Both the position numbers and the translations under genes were made by a program. 64,000 nt of DNA, from the NCBI GenBank assembly GCA_910579755.1, contig CAJTVB010000008.1, positions 62,001-126,000 on the forward strand, in the 5' to 3' direction. The notes beneath the pieces are model-generated. The model saw nothing but the letters and a program-made list of their open reading frames with translations. It was not told where the DNA came from and did not search any database. Positions within the stretch are counted from its first letter, which is position 1; every line of letters starts with the position of its first letter. This document shows positions 9,097-18,300 of the stretch, piece after piece. This DNA is from an uncultured Acetatifactor sp. GTDB lineage: Bacteria; Bacillota; Clostridia; Lachnospirales; Lachnospiraceae.

Positions 9097-10488
9097 ATGG
9101 AATTGACAGACATCAGGGTACTTTATCGGGAAAGGGAGAGCTATATCGGGAAGGAGGTGACCGTGGGAGGCTGGGTCAGGAGCAACAGAGACTCTAAAAA
9201 TTTCGGCTTCCTTGTGATCAACGACGGTACCTTTTTTGAGCCTTTGCAGGTAGTCTACGGAGAGGGACTGGAAAATTTTCAGGAACTTCGCAGGATCAAT
9301 GTGGGAGCGGCGCTGGTGATCACCGGCACCATTGTGGAGACGCCGGGGGCGAAGCAGCCCTTTGAGATGCAGGCGGCACAAATTATGGTAGAAGGCCCCT
9401 CGGGCGCAGATTATCCTTTACAGAAAAAGAGGCACAGCTTTGAATACCTGCGGACCATCTCTCATCTGCGTCCCAGAACCAACACCTTTCAGGCGGTGTT
9501 CCGGGTGCGTTCGCTGATCGCATATGCCATCCACAGCTTTTTTATGGAGAGAGGCTTTGTGTATGTGCACACGCCTCTGATTACGGGCAGTGACTGTGAG
9601 GGAGCAGGGGAAATGTTTCAGGTAACCACGCTGGATCTGGATAAGGTGCCCAGAAAAGAGGACGGGAGTGTGGATTTTGCCCAGGACTTTTTCGGAAAGG
9701 CGGCAAATCTTACCGTCAGCGGTCAGCTGAACGGAGAGACCTTCGCCTTTGCTTTTAAAAATATATATACCTTCGGTCCCACCTTCCGGGCGGAAAATTC
9801 CAACACCACGCGCCATGCGGCGGAATTTTGGATGATCGAGCCGGAGATGGCCTTTGCGGATCTGAAGGACGATATGCTGCTGGCCGAGGGGATGCTGAAA
9901 TATATTATACGCTATGTGCTGGAAAATGCGCCGGAGGAGATGGCGTTTTTCAACCAGTTTGTGGATAAGGGACTGATCGAACGTCTGCAGCATGTGGCGG
10001 ATTCCGATTTTGCCCATGTGACCTATACGGAGGCGGTGGAGATTTTGCAGAAGCACAATGATGCCTTTGAGTATAAGGTTTCCTGGGGCTGCGATTTGCA
10101 GACAGAGCATGAGAGATACCTGACGGAGGAGGTGTTTAAGCGCCCTGTATTCGTCACGGATTATCCTAAGGAAATCAAGGCGTTTTACATGAAGCTGAAT
10201 GAGGATGGGAAGACTGTGGCGGCCATGGACTGCCTGGTGCCCGGCATCGGTGAGATTATCGGAGGCAGTCAGAGGGAAGACAAGCTGGAAGTGCTTGAAA
10301 AGCGGATGGATGAGCTGGGCCTGAACAAGGAGGACTACAGCTTTTACCTGGATCTGCGCAGGTACGGCTCTGCCCGGCATGCGGGCTTTGGCCTGGGCTT
10401 TGAACGGTGCGTCATGTATCTTACGGGCATGGGCAATATCCGCGACGTAATCCCCTTCCCCCGGACTGTGAAAAACTGTGAGCTGTAA
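9097..10488 (+). CDS. asnS: Asparaginyl-tRNA synthetase
   Basis: Class IIb aminoacyl-tRNA synthetase charging tRNA-Asn. The 463-residue protein has an N-terminal OB-fold anticodon-binding domain (VTVGGWVRSNRDSKNFGFL) and class II motifs 2 (TFRAENSNTTRHAAEFWMIE) and 3 (GFGLGFERCVMYLTG near the end), with the family ending FPRTVKNCEL. I chose ATG 9097, preceded by GAGAGGAGAG, over an upstream alternative at 9064 that adds an atypical 11-residue extension. No T-box leader is visible in the 48-bp upstream gap. Confidence 0.97.
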   Translation: MELTDIRVLYRERESYIGKEVTVGGWVRSNRDSKNFGFLVINDGTFFEPLQVVYGEGLENFQELRRINVGAALVITGTIVETPGAKQPFEMQAAQIMVEGPSGADYPLQKKRHSFEYLRTISHLRPRTNTFQAVFRVRSLIAYAIHSFFMERGFVYVHTPLITGSDCEGAGEMFQVTTLDLDKVPRKEDGSVDFAQDFFGKAANLTVSGQLNGETFAFAFKNIYTFGPTFRAENSNTTRHAAEFWMIEPEMAFADLKDDMLLAEGMLKYIIRYVLENAPEEMAFFNQFVDKGLIERLQHVADSDFAHVTYTEAVEILQKHNDAFEYKVSWGCDLQTEHERYLTEEVFKRPVFVTDYPKEIKAFYMKLNEDGKTVAAMDCLVPGIGEIIGGSQREDKLEVLEKRMDELGLNKEDYSFYLDLRRYGSARHAGFGLGFERCVMYLTGMGNIRDVIPFPRTVKNCEL

Positions 10489-10509
10489 TGAAACACGGAT
10501 GAAGGTTTG

Positions 10510-10529
10510 CCTTAAAATCTTAAGGTTTT
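10510..10529 (+). terminator. Weak hairpin with T run after asnS
   Basis: CCTTAA/TTAAGG with an AATC loop is followed by TTTT. The stem is short and AT-rich, so termination would be inefficient. Confidence 0.4.
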
Positions 10530-10570
10530 CGGGGGTTATCATATCCCGGAAAGTGTGATATGCTTTTTGC

Positions 10571-11824
10571 ATGAATAAAAGAAGAAAATATTTTATTAAT
10601 TTCATATTAATTCTCAGCATAGCGGCAGCGGCGGACCCTGCGGCGTACGGCCCTCTTACGGTGAAGGCAGGATCCATTTCGGATATCCAGGGGCAGATTG
10701 ACGCTCATCAGCGGGAGCTGGAGCGCATTTACAGCCAGATCAGTGAAATGGAGGAGGAACAGGATCTGCGTCTGGAGGAAATGGAGGACCTGAACGCCGA
10801 GATTATCAACACCATGACCAGCATCGGCCTGAAGGAGGAGGAGATTGCCGCCAAGGAGGAAGAAATCGCCGCCAAGGAGGCGCAGATTGAAGATAAGCGT
10901 CTTCAGATCCAGCAGACGGAGGCGGAGTATGAGGCGGCCAGGGAGCGTGAGGAAGCCCAGCGCCAGAGCATGGCTGTCAGCACCCGTCTGCTCTATGAGC
11001 AGGGAGAGACCAGCTACCTGGAGGCCATTGTGGAGGGCAAGGGACTGTCAGGGATCCTGAACCGGATGGACTATATTGAAAGGATCTACGCATACAGCAA
11101 GGCCAGGCTGGAAGAATATATGGAGACCAAGGAACAGGTTCTTCAGCTGTGGAATCAATTGGAGGAAGAAAAGACAGGACTGGAAGCGGACCGGCAGCAG
11201 CTGGAGGAAGACCGGCGGCTGTTGGAGGCGGACCGGACCGAGCTGCAGGATCTGAAATCCAATCTGGATATCCAGATGGAGAGAAAGAAACAGGAATCGG
11301 CTGATTTTGAGGCCGAGATCGGAAAGGCACGGCAGGCTGCAGCAGTGGCAAAGAAGCTTTTGCAGCAGGAGCAGCAGAGGCTGAAGCAGCTGCAGGAAGC
11401 GCAGAAGCCGGTGCAGAATGCCGCCAATGCCACTTATACCACTACGGATTATACGTCAATCATTGAAAATTCCTCCGGAAGCGATCTGGGTAAAAAGGTG
11501 GCTAAATACGCCTGCCAGTTTATCGGAAACCCCTACGTGTCGGGAGGCACAAGCCTGACCAACGGTGCCGACTGTTCCGGCTTTACCTACAGGGTCTATC
11601 AGGATTTTCAGTACAGTCTGCCCCGGACCTCCTACCAGCAGAGGAGTGCAGGAACGGGAGTGGATTATGACAGTGCGCAGCCCGGAGATTTGATCTGCTA
11701 TGAAGGGCATGTTGGCATCTATATTGGCGGAGGGCTGATCGTTCATGCCAGTACTTCCAAGACAGGAATCAAGGTCAGCAGAGCGCAGTACAAGACAATA
11801 TTATCGGTGAGACGCATTATATAG
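10571..11824 (+). CDS. Secreted coiled-coil NlpC/P60 (C40) peptidoglycan endopeptidase
   Basis: A 417-residue exported cell-wall hydrolase. A signal peptide (about 1-36) is followed by a long coiled coil (about 40-280) like that of PcsB/CwlO-type hydrolases, a short linker and a C-terminal NlpC/P60 domain. The catalytic cysteine is Cys335 in GADCSGF, the histidine is in GHVGIYIG, and the third polar residue is probably in LIVHAS. Such enzymes cut stem-peptide bonds and are usually autoinhibited by the coiled coil until activated by FtsEX. No FtsEX gene is nearby. The upstream ribosome site is poor. Confidence 0.93.
   Translation: MNKRRKYFINFILILSIAAAADPAAYGPLTVKAGSISDIQGQIDAHQRELERIYSQISEMEEEQDLRLEEMEDLNAEIINTMTSIGLKEEEIAAKEEEIAAKEAQIEDKRLQIQQTEAEYEAAREREEAQRQSMAVSTRLLYEQGETSYLEAIVEGKGLSGILNRMDYIERIYAYSKARLEEYMETKEQVLQLWNQLEEEKTGLEADRQQLEEDRRLLEADRTELQDLKSNLDIQMERKKQESADFEAEIGKARQAAAVAKKLLQQEQQRLKQLQEAQKPVQNAANATYTTTDYTSIIENSSGSDLGKKVAKYACQFIGNPYVSGGTSLTNGADCSGFTYRVYQDFQYSLPRTSYQQRSAGTGVDYDSAQPGDLICYEGHVGIYIGGGLIVHASTSKTGIKVSRAQYKTILSVRRII
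10832..10890 (+). repeat. 21-bp tandem repeat coding for coiled-coil heptads
   Basis: Two near-identical 21-bp units (10832-10852 and 10853-10873) and a diverging third encode K-E-E-E-I-A-A heptads in the NlpC/P60 coiled coil. Unit length equals one heptad, so copy-number change would alter coil length without frameshift. Confidence 0.7.
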
Positions 11825-11846
11825 CCGGGAAGTGAAAGGAAGAGAC

Positions 11847-12701
11847 ATGTTACGGATTGGATGTCATTTATCTTCATCAAAGGGTTTTCTCGCCATGGCA
11901 AAGACGGCGGAGTCCATAGGGGCTTCCGCCTTCCAGTTTTTTACCAGAAATCCCAGAGGCGGGGCCGCAAAACAGTGGCAGGAAGCGGATGTGAATGCCA
12001 TGCTGGCATATTTTGAAGGATCGGGGGTGGGGATGCCCCTGGCCCATGCGCCCTACACGCTGAATGCCTGTGCCGGGGAAGAAAAGACCAGGAACTTTGC
12101 TTTGGAGGCCATGGCGGAGGATCTGAGGAAGCTGGAGATGATTCCCGGGGCCATGTACAATTTCCACCCGGGAAGCCATGTGGGGCAGGGGGATGAAAAG
12201 GGAATCGAGCTCATTGCCGACACGCTGAACCGCACTCTTTGGAAGGACCAGCAGACGATAGTGCTGCTGGAAACCATGGCGGGCAAGGGAAGCGAGGTGG
12301 GGCGAAGCTTTGAGCAGCTTCGGGCGATCATGGACAGAACTGCGCTTCAGGAGAAGCTGGGGGTCTGCCTGGACACCTGTCATGTGTGGGACGCGGGGTA
12401 TGATATCGTGGACGACCTGGAGGGCGTGCTGGAGGAGTTTGATTGCATCATAGGACTGAACCGCCTTAAGGCCATTCATCTGAACGACTCCATGAATGCC
12501 CGGGGAAGCCGGAAGGACAGACATGAAAAAATCGGGCAGGGGCATATTGGCCTGGAGGCCTTTGAAAGGATCGTAAACCATCCCAGACTTAAAGGGCTGC
12601 CCTTTTATCTGGAGACGCCCAACGAGCTGGAGGGGTATCAGGCGGAGATTGCCATGCTGCGGAATATGTGCTGCGGTCAGGATGCGGAGGTATCGATGTG
12701 A
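11847..12701 (+). CDS. nfo: Deoxyribonuclease IV (endonuclease IV)
   Basis: AP endonuclease of base-excision repair. The 284-residue TIM barrel carries the family signatures in order: FHPGSHVGQG, LDTCHVWDAGYD and HLNDSMNARGSRKDRHEKIG, which supply the three-zinc site histidines and acidic residues. The ATG at 11847 has AAGGAAG upstream. The last codons overlap the GTG start of trkA by 4 bp, showing translational coupling with an unrelated function. Confidence 0.97.
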   Translation: MLRIGCHLSSSKGFLAMAKTAESIGASAFQFFTRNPRGGAAKQWQEADVNAMLAYFEGSGVGMPLAHAPYTLNACAGEEKTRNFALEAMAEDLRKLEMIPGAMYNFHPGSHVGQGDEKGIELIADTLNRTLWKDQQTIVLLETMAGKGSEVGRSFEQLRAIMDRTALQEKLGVCLDTCHVWDAGYDIVDDLEGVLEEFDCIIGLNRLKAIHLNDSMNARGSRKDRHEKIGQGHIGLEAFERIVNHPRLKGLPFYLETPNELEGYQAEIAMLRNMCCGQDAEVSM

Positions 12702-14056
12702 AGATAATTATTGCCGGTGACGGGAAGATGGGAGCCACGCTGACCCGCCAGCTGTCCGCGGAGGGGGACGATCTGACGCTGATCGATTCCAATCCCAAGG
12801 TGCTGGAGTCCAGCGAAGAGCGTTATGACGTGATGGTGGTGCAGGGAAACTGTGCTTCCATGGAGACATTGTCCCAGGCGGGAGTCAGAGAGGCCGATCT
12901 TTTGATCGCTATGGCCGGAGCCGATGAGATCAACCTTTTGTGCTGTGTGACGGCCCACAGCATGAATCCCAATATTCATACCATTGCCAGAGTGCGGAAT
13001 CCGGAATATACGGATCAGGTTTATAAGATGAGAGAGATGTTCGCCCTGTCTCTGACCGTGAATCCGGAGAGGCAGGCGGCTTCGGAGATCGTCCGTCTGC
13101 TCAGATATCCGGGCTTTTTAAAGCGGGACACCTTTGCCAAAGGACGGGTGGAGATCGTGGAGCTGAGGATCGAGAAAAACAGCAAGCTCTGCAATGTGGC
13201 GCTGAATGATATGGATGGTATCGTAAAGTGCAAAATCCTGGTGTGTGCCGTGCTGAGAAACGGTTCCGCTTTTATGCCCGGAGGCGGTTTTGTTCTTCAG
13301 GAGGGCGACAGGATTTTTGTGACGGCGCCTACCAATACGCTGGCAGTGCTGCTGCATAATCTAGGGGTGATCACCCACAAGGTCAAAAGCGTCATTCTGT
13401 GCGGCGGGGGGCGCATGAGCTACTACCTGGCGAAGGAGCTGCAGAAGAGCGGCATGGGGGTCAGTATCATCGAGAGGGATCAGGGGCGCTGTGAACACCT
13501 GGCGTCAATGCTGCCCAATATCAGCATTATCCAGGGGGATGCCAGCAGTCAGTTTGTACTGGAGAGTGAAGGTATATCCGAGTGCGATGCTTTGGTGACC
13601 ATGACCGGACTTGACGAATTGAATATGATTATATCTCTCTACGGCGTCAGCTGTGGTGTGCCCCAGGTGATTACCAAGCTGGGCCGTATGGACAATTCCA
13701 ATATTCTGGACAGACTGTCGCTGGGAAGTGTGATCAGCCCCAAGGAACTGTGCTGCAACACCATTGTGCGATATGTCCGGGCCATGAAGAACCAGACAGG
13801 GGCGGCCCTGACCATGCATACCATTGCGGAGGGTCAGGCGGAAGCCATGGAATTTATGGTGGATAAGGATACGCCTCACTGCGGAGAGCCTTTGAAGAAG
13901 CTGAAACTGAAGAAGGGCGTGCTGGTGGTATGTATCACCAAGGGAGGCAGTCAGGAGATTCCTAATGGTGATTCCTGCTATTATCAGGGGGACAGTCTGA
14001 TTATTGTCACCAACAGCGAGAGAGGCATACGTCAGCTGAAGGATATTTTCGAGTAA
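12698..14056 (+). CDS. trkA: Trk potassium uptake regulatory protein TrkA
   Basis: Cytoplasmic NAD(H)-binding regulatory subunit of a Trk/Ktr K+ channel. The 452-residue protein contains two RCK_N Rossmann domains (KIIIAGDGKMG at the start and SVILCGGGRMSYYLA near residue 230), each followed by a TrkA_C domain. I chose GTG 12698, which overlaps the nfo stop and places the first Rossmann strand at the N-terminus. It precedes trkH by 33 bp and forms a functional pair with it. Confidence 0.96.
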   Translation: MKIIIAGDGKMGATLTRQLSAEGDDLTLIDSNPKVLESSEERYDVMVVQGNCASMETLSQAGVREADLLIAMAGADEINLLCCVTAHSMNPNIHTIARVRNPEYTDQVYKMREMFALSLTVNPERQAASEIVRLLRYPGFLKRDTFAKGRVEIVELRIEKNSKLCNVALNDMDGIVKCKILVCAVLRNGSAFMPGGGFVLQEGDRIFVTAPTNTLAVLLHNLGVITHKVKSVILCGGGRMSYYLAKELQKSGMGVSIIERDQGRCEHLASMLPNISIIQGDASSQFVLESEGISECDALVTMTGLDELNMIISLYGVSCGVPQVITKLGRMDNSNILDRLSLGSVISPKELCCNTIVRYVRAMKNQTGAALTMHTIAEGQAEAMEFMVDKDTPHCGEPLKKLKLKKGVLVVCITKGGSQEIPNGDSCYYQGDSLIIVTNSERGIRQLKDIFE

Positions 14057-14089
14057 GAAACTTCCGGTAATTGAGGTGCGAGGTCTATC

Positions 14090-15544
14090 ATGAACTATAA
14101 GATGATGGGAAGATTCATCGGCAAAATATTAATGCTGGAGGCGGCATTTATGGTGCCGGCTCTATTGATCAGCGTCTGGGAAGGAGAAACTGCGGCAGTC
14201 AGGGCTTTTATGTGGAGCATAGGAACCACCGCGCTGCTGGCCTGGGGACTGACGTGGTTTTGCCGGGGATCAAAAAATAAGTTTTATGCCAGGGAGGGCC
14301 TGGCCTGTGTGGGCATCAGCTGGATTATTATGAGTCTTCTGGGCTGTCTGCCTTTTTATCTGTCCGGAGAAATTCCCGGCTTTGTGGATGCGTTTTTTGA
14401 GATTGTTTCCGGGTTTACCACTACGGGAGCTTCGATTGTGCCTGCGGTGGAGGAGCTGTCCATGGGAATCCTTTACTGGAGAAGCTTCAGCCACTGGCTG
14501 GGAGGGATGGGAGTGCTGGTTTTTCTGCTGGCCATCTCCACTGTAAGCGGCAGTGACAACGGTTTTACCATGCACCTTCTGCGGGCGGAAAGCCCGGGGC
14601 CGAATGTGGGCAAGCTGGTGCCCCGCATGAAGAAGACGGCAGGCATTCTGTATCTGCTTTATATCCTGCTGACCATAGCCAACATAATTTTTCTGCTGGC
14701 AGGAAAGATGCCGCTTTTTGATGCGGTTTGTACGGCTTTTGGAACCGCGGGCACAGGGGGCTTTGGCGTCAAAAACGACAGCATAGCCGGCTACAGCCCC
14801 TATATCCAGAATGTGTGCACCATATTTATGCTGCTATTCGGCGTCAATTTCAGCTGTTATTATCTGCTTTTGATCCGTCAGGTAAAAAACGTGCTGCGGG
14901 ACGAGGAGCTTAGGCTCTATCTGGGTCTGGTGGCCGGAAGCATCCTTTTGATTGCATGGAATCTCCAGGGAACCTATAAGACCCTGGAGGAGACGGTACG
15001 GCACGCCGCCTTCCAGGTATCCAGCATCATTACCACTACCGGGTACGCCACGGCAGATTTTGATCTGTGGCCGGGGCTGTCCAAGGCAATATTGCTGGCA
15101 TTGATGATCGTGGGCGCCAGCGCAGGAAGTACAGGAGGCGGTTTCAAGTGCGGAAGGGTGCTTCTGGTGCTGAAAAGCCTGCGCAGGAGCGTACAGCAGG
15201 TAGTGCATCCCAGAAAAATACAGGCGGTTCGAATGAACGGACAGCCCGTGGGGGAAAAGATTCTCCAGAATACCAACGCGTATCTGGCGGCTTATACCAT
15301 CATCATAATTTTGAGTTTTCTGTTGATTTCAGTGGATGGATTTTCCATTACCACTAACCTTTCGGCTGTGTTGGCCTGCTTCAACAATATCGGGCCGGGA
15401 TTTGAGATGGTGGGGCCTGCCAGTAACTTTGCGGCTTACGGAGCTTTTTCCAAGCTGGTGCTGATCATGGATATGCTGGCGGGAAGACTGGAGATTTTTC
15501 CGATTCTGATTCTCTTTTCCAGAACCACCTGGAAAAGACGGTAA
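14090..15544 (+). CDS. trkH: Trk potassium uptake transmembrane protein TrkH
   Basis: Membrane pore of the K+ uptake system controlled by the adjacent TrkA. The 484-residue polytopic protein has four repeated membrane-pore-membrane units with selectivity-filter glycine motifs: SGFTTTGAS, GTAGTGGFG, STIITTTGYAT-like (SSIITTTGYATAD) and NNIGPGF. Length and order fit the family. RBS-like GAGGTGCGAGG precedes the ATG. Confidence 0.96.
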   Translation: MNYKMMGRFIGKILMLEAAFMVPALLISVWEGETAAVRAFMWSIGTTALLAWGLTWFCRGSKNKFYAREGLACVGISWIIMSLLGCLPFYLSGEIPGFVDAFFEIVSGFTTTGASIVPAVEELSMGILYWRSFSHWLGGMGVLVFLLAISTVSGSDNGFTMHLLRAESPGPNVGKLVPRMKKTAGILYLLYILLTIANIIFLLAGKMPLFDAVCTAFGTAGTGGFGVKNDSIAGYSPYIQNVCTIFMLLFGVNFSCYYLLLIRQVKNVLRDEELRLYLGLVAGSILLIAWNLQGTYKTLEETVRHAAFQVSSIITTTGYATADFDLWPGLSKAILLALMIVGASAGSTGGGFKCGRVLLVLKSLRRSVQQVVHPRKIQAVRMNGQPVGEKILQNTNAYLAAYTIIIILSFLLISVDGFSITTNLSAVLACFNNIGPGFEMVGPASNFAAYGAFSKLVLIMDMLAGRLEIFPILILFSRTTWKRR

Positions 15545-15645
15545 TCCGGGGGGTGAAAATCCGGTTTGGGAGGAATGTGGTCTGAGAGTAGTACAATCCT
15601 GGCGGAACGCAATTTGAGAGAAACACAATTCTGAGAGGAACAAAA

Positions 15646-17496
15646 ATGGATGCAGTGAAGAAATTTTTGGCTGGCAAAAAGGGTGTGTACGCGGTGGAGG
15701 CGGTTTTTATCCTCATTCTGATGTGCGTGGTTCCGGTTTTGTTTGATTATCATTTTGCCATGAATGACGATGTGCTGATCGACTCTATTGTATCGGGGAG
15801 ATATTCCGGAACGCCGGATGTGCATAATGTATCCATGGGAGCACCGCTGAACGCATTGCTGTGCGGGCTGAACAGCATAACCAGTTATGTACCCTGGTTT
15901 GCGCTGCTGCTGCTGTTTTGTCAGTTCGGCTGCCTGTACCTGATTTTTTCCCTTCTGGCGGAAAGAATGGAAATGGGCCAAAGATGGACCTATCTGTGTC
16001 TGTTTTTGTTGAATATACTGTCTTTTGGACTTCTGATCCGTGAAACCGTCATGGTTCAATACACCTTTACGGCGGCGCTGCTGATGGCCTCTGGCACAAT
16101 CTGTCTGTATTACATGGATGGGGAAAATTTTTTTACGGGCAGGGGGATTCTTCGGTATGGAGGGATTCTGCTTCAGTATCTTCTGGCCTTCTGCATGAGA
16201 GAAGAAATCTTTCTGTTTCTGCTTCCACTTTCATTTCTTATGTGTCTTGTTCGTTTTTACAGAGAGAACGGGTTCCATTTTGTAAGAAAGGAGCTGGGCA
16301 GGTGGGGAATTGTATGGGGAGGCATCGTTTTTGGAACGGCTGTCATGTATTTTATGAATACAGCTGCCTACACCGGAGAGGGGTGGCGCCAGTATAAAGA
16401 GGTGGATGCCTGCAGAACCACTCTTTACGATTTCCTGGAGCTTCCGGCCTATGACGAAAACAGGGAATTCTATGAGTCTGCGGGAATTACAAAGGCCCAA
16501 TATGATTTGCTGGATACCTATAACTATTCCCTGGATGAAGAGATCACTGCGGATACAATGCAGAAAATTGTAGATTATACCAATGAAAAAAGGCTTTCCG
16601 GCAGTGAGGGACTGGACAGGCTGTATCTGCAGATGTTTACCCTGCCCCTTGGCGAGGGGCTGTGGTCCTATGGACACAGAGTCCTGTATATTCCGGCGCT
16701 TTCCGGGGAGGACCGCCCCTGGGGGGAGGAATATCCCTGGAATATTATCTGCATTTTTTTGTACCTTGCTTTTTTCATATTGACTTGTCGTTCCCGCAGA
16801 TGGATGAATCTTTTGTTTATGACGGGAATGTTTGGAGTGCGCTCCGTTTTGTGGATGTATATTATATTGAAACAGAGGACGCCTGCCCGGGTGACTCATT
16901 CGCTGTTTGCCATGGAAATGGCCTGCCTTCTGCTTTTGATTTTTGAGGAGCTGTGGTACCTGCGAAGTATCGGGAAGCCGAAAAGGTGTGTGGGGAAAAA
17001 GGGGATATTCAAAGCTGCCGGGGGAGTGCTGATATTGGGCGCATGTTTCCTGACAGCAGCGGCCTGGGGAAGCTTCAGGGAGGAATATGCTGTCACCACA
17101 GCTCAAAACCGGGAATGGTATGAGCTGCAGGAGTATTTCAGGGAAAACAGTGAATCCTTCTATTTTGTGGATGTGTATTCCATGGTGAATTATTCGGAAA
17201 AAATGTTTGACAGGCCCATGCCTGTGGAGGAAGAGCGGGGCTACAACTACGATATCTGCGGCGGGTGGCTGGCAAAAAGTCCGTTGACCCTGGAAAAGTA
17301 TCGTCGGTATGGAATATCTTCCGTGGAGGAGGCTCTTCTGGAGAACGGGAATGTGTATTTTGTGGCTGCCCATGAAGCGGATCTTGCTTGGCTTGTGGGA
17401 TTCTATGAGGAGAAGGGGATACGTCTGACAATGGAACTGCAGGATCAGGCGGCGGGGCGGTTTAATGTTTACAGGCTGAAGGCCGGCCCATCATAG
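15646..17496 (+). CDS. Large polytopic membrane protein, possibly GT-C-like
   Basis: A 616-residue protein with about ten hydrophobic segments: one near residues 18-38, a cluster between about 85 and 240, a pair near 365-420 and one near 450-470, plus a C-terminal soluble domain of about 140 residues. The loop after the first helix reads HFAMNDDVLIDSIVSG, with paired acidic residues in the position where GT-C glycosyltransferases carry their catalytic Asp. I do not recognise a specific family and this resemblance is only an inference. ATG is preceded by GAGAGG; a terminator-like hairpin follows. It stands alone 100 bp after trkH. Confidence 0.6.
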   Translation: MDAVKKFLAGKKGVYAVEAVFILILMCVVPVLFDYHFAMNDDVLIDSIVSGRYSGTPDVHNVSMGAPLNALLCGLNSITSYVPWFALLLLFCQFGCLYLIFSLLAERMEMGQRWTYLCLFLLNILSFGLLIRETVMVQYTFTAALLMASGTICLYYMDGENFFTGRGILRYGGILLQYLLAFCMREEIFLFLLPLSFLMCLVRFYRENGFHFVRKELGRWGIVWGGIVFGTAVMYFMNTAAYTGEGWRQYKEVDACRTTLYDFLELPAYDENREFYESAGITKAQYDLLDTYNYSLDEEITADTMQKIVDYTNEKRLSGSEGLDRLYLQMFTLPLGEGLWSYGHRVLYIPALSGEDRPWGEEYPWNIICIFLYLAFFILTCRSRRWMNLLFMTGMFGVRSVLWMYIILKQRTPARVTHSLFAMEMACLLLLIFEELWYLRSIGKPKRCVGKKGIFKAAGGVLILGACFLTAAAWGSFREEYAVTTAQNREWYELQEYFRENSESFYFVDVYSMVNYSEKMFDRPMPVEEERGYNYDICGGWLAKSPLTLEKYRRYGISSVEEALLENGNVYFVAAHEADLAWLVGFYEEKGIRLTMELQDQAAGRFNVYRLKAGPS

Positions 17497-17505
17497 TGCG
17501 GCGCT

Positions 17506-17525
17506 TCAACCTCCGGTTGATTTTT
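17506..17525 (+). terminator. Short hairpin with T5 after the polytopic membrane protein gene
   Basis: TCAACC/GGTTGA around a TCC loop, directly followed by TTTTTC, begins 9 bp after the stop codon. A small but classical intrinsic terminator shape. Confidence 0.6.
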
Positions 17526-17619
17526 CCCGTTTCCGCTTAATTCCACATACCTGGTAAATCCGATTGTTTTTGCCTATAATAGATTTACAGCGCTGAAAAC
17601 AGATTGAAGGTAATCACCT

Positions 17620-17742
17620 ATGGTGGAATTGCAGAAAATTGCAGGGAGAATTGCATCCCTGCGCAGGGAGCGGGGATATACGGGTGAGGCATTGGCAGCG
17701 CGGCTGCAGGTCAGTCCTCAGGCCGTGTCGAAATATTCATAG
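17620..17742 (+). pseudogene. Truncated XRE-family regulator (HTH only)
   Basis: A 40-codon frame starting ATG at 17620 encodes an N-terminal HTH_3 domain (QKIAGRIASLRRERGY, then GEALAARLQVSPQAVSKYS) and stops at TAG exactly where intact relatives continue KWENG and a further helix. No continuation is visible in other frames before spoIIID. The HTH lacks its last helix, so it is probably a decayed regulator gene, although a short peptide could still be made. A TATAAT (17575-17580) upstream has no good -35. Confidence 0.65.
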
Positions 17743-17800
17743 TGGTGAAGTGGGCGGCAGGGGAGTTTAGCTAAAAAGTCCCCATCAGACATCCGATTCA

Positions 17801-17830
17801 GTCATATCCTTTCGAAGTCCCTCATACAAT
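17801..17830 (+). promoter_or_regulatory. Sigma-E-type promoter upstream of spoIIID
   Basis: GTCATATC (17801-17808), a 14-bp spacer and CATACAAT (17823-17830) match the sporulation sigma-E consensus (-35 kmATATT, -10 CATACAmT) very closely, 31 bp before the spoIIID start. In Bacillus subtilis spoIIID is transcribed by sigma-E in the mother cell, so position and target agree. Confidence 0.75.
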
Positions 17831-17860
17831 GGAAAAAAGGTATCTTAAAGGGGTATTCCT

Positions 17861-18124
17861 TTGAAGGATTATATCGAAGAACGTGCCGTCAGCATTGCAA
17901 ACTATATCATTGACAGTAATGCCACGGTCAGGCAGACAGCTAAGGCTTTTGGGGTCAGCAAGAGCACGGTACATAAAGACGTAACAGACAGGCTGATGCA
18001 GATCAATCCGGCTCTCGCAAAACAGGCCAGGCAGGTGCTGGATGTGAACAAATCGGAACGCCATATCCGGGGAGGGCTTGCCACGAAAGAGAAATATATG
18101 CACCAGCACAGTGGAGCCGTATAA
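17861..18124 (+). CDS. spoIIID: Sporulation transcriptional regulator SpoIIID
   Basis: Mother-cell DNA-binding protein that modulates sigma-E genes and leads to sigma-K expression. The 87-residue protein matches the family in length and sequence: an HTH at residues 21-40 (ATVRQTAKAFGVSKSTVHKD) followed by the conserved basic region ERHIRGGLATKEKY. It starts with TTG, which has AAAGGGG 7 nt upstream. It has its own sigma-E-type promoter and is monocistronic, followed by a structured gap and a terminator. Confidence 0.96.
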   Translation: MKDYIEERAVSIANYIIDSNATVRQTAKAFGVSKSTVHKDVTDRLMQINPALAKQARQVLDVNKSERHIRGGLATKEKYMHQHSGAV

Positions 18125-18136
18125 GCAGCAGGGACA

Positions 18137-18216
18137 ATTATACCATGATTGCTTCGCGATCACGGTATGGATGGCCATTCGGCCATTCTCTGCCTTGAAT
18201 AAGGTCATTATACCAT
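18137..18216 (+). repeat. Hairpins and a 10-bp direct repeat downstream of spoIIID
   Basis: A 12-position stem (18141-18152 with 18156-18167, TTC loop, one mismatch and one wobble) is followed by ATGGCC/GGCCAT (18171-18186). ATTATACCAT occurs at 18137 and again at 18207, so two alternative pairings with the GGTAT arm are possible. No T-tract follows. The 333-bp gap between spoIIID and the kinase gene holds only this and the terminator at 18301. Confidence 0.45.
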
Positions 18217-18300
18217 AGATTCAACCGGAAGCAAAGCCTCTTGAAATCCAGTAGCATCCGAATTGGATAAAGAGGAGGCACCGGGGATTACAAAGTGTCA

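Noticed and set aside
9418..10677. Long minus-strand open frame opposite asnS
   Set aside because: It mirrors asnS codons, has no ribosome site and gives a low-complexity, unfamily-like protein.
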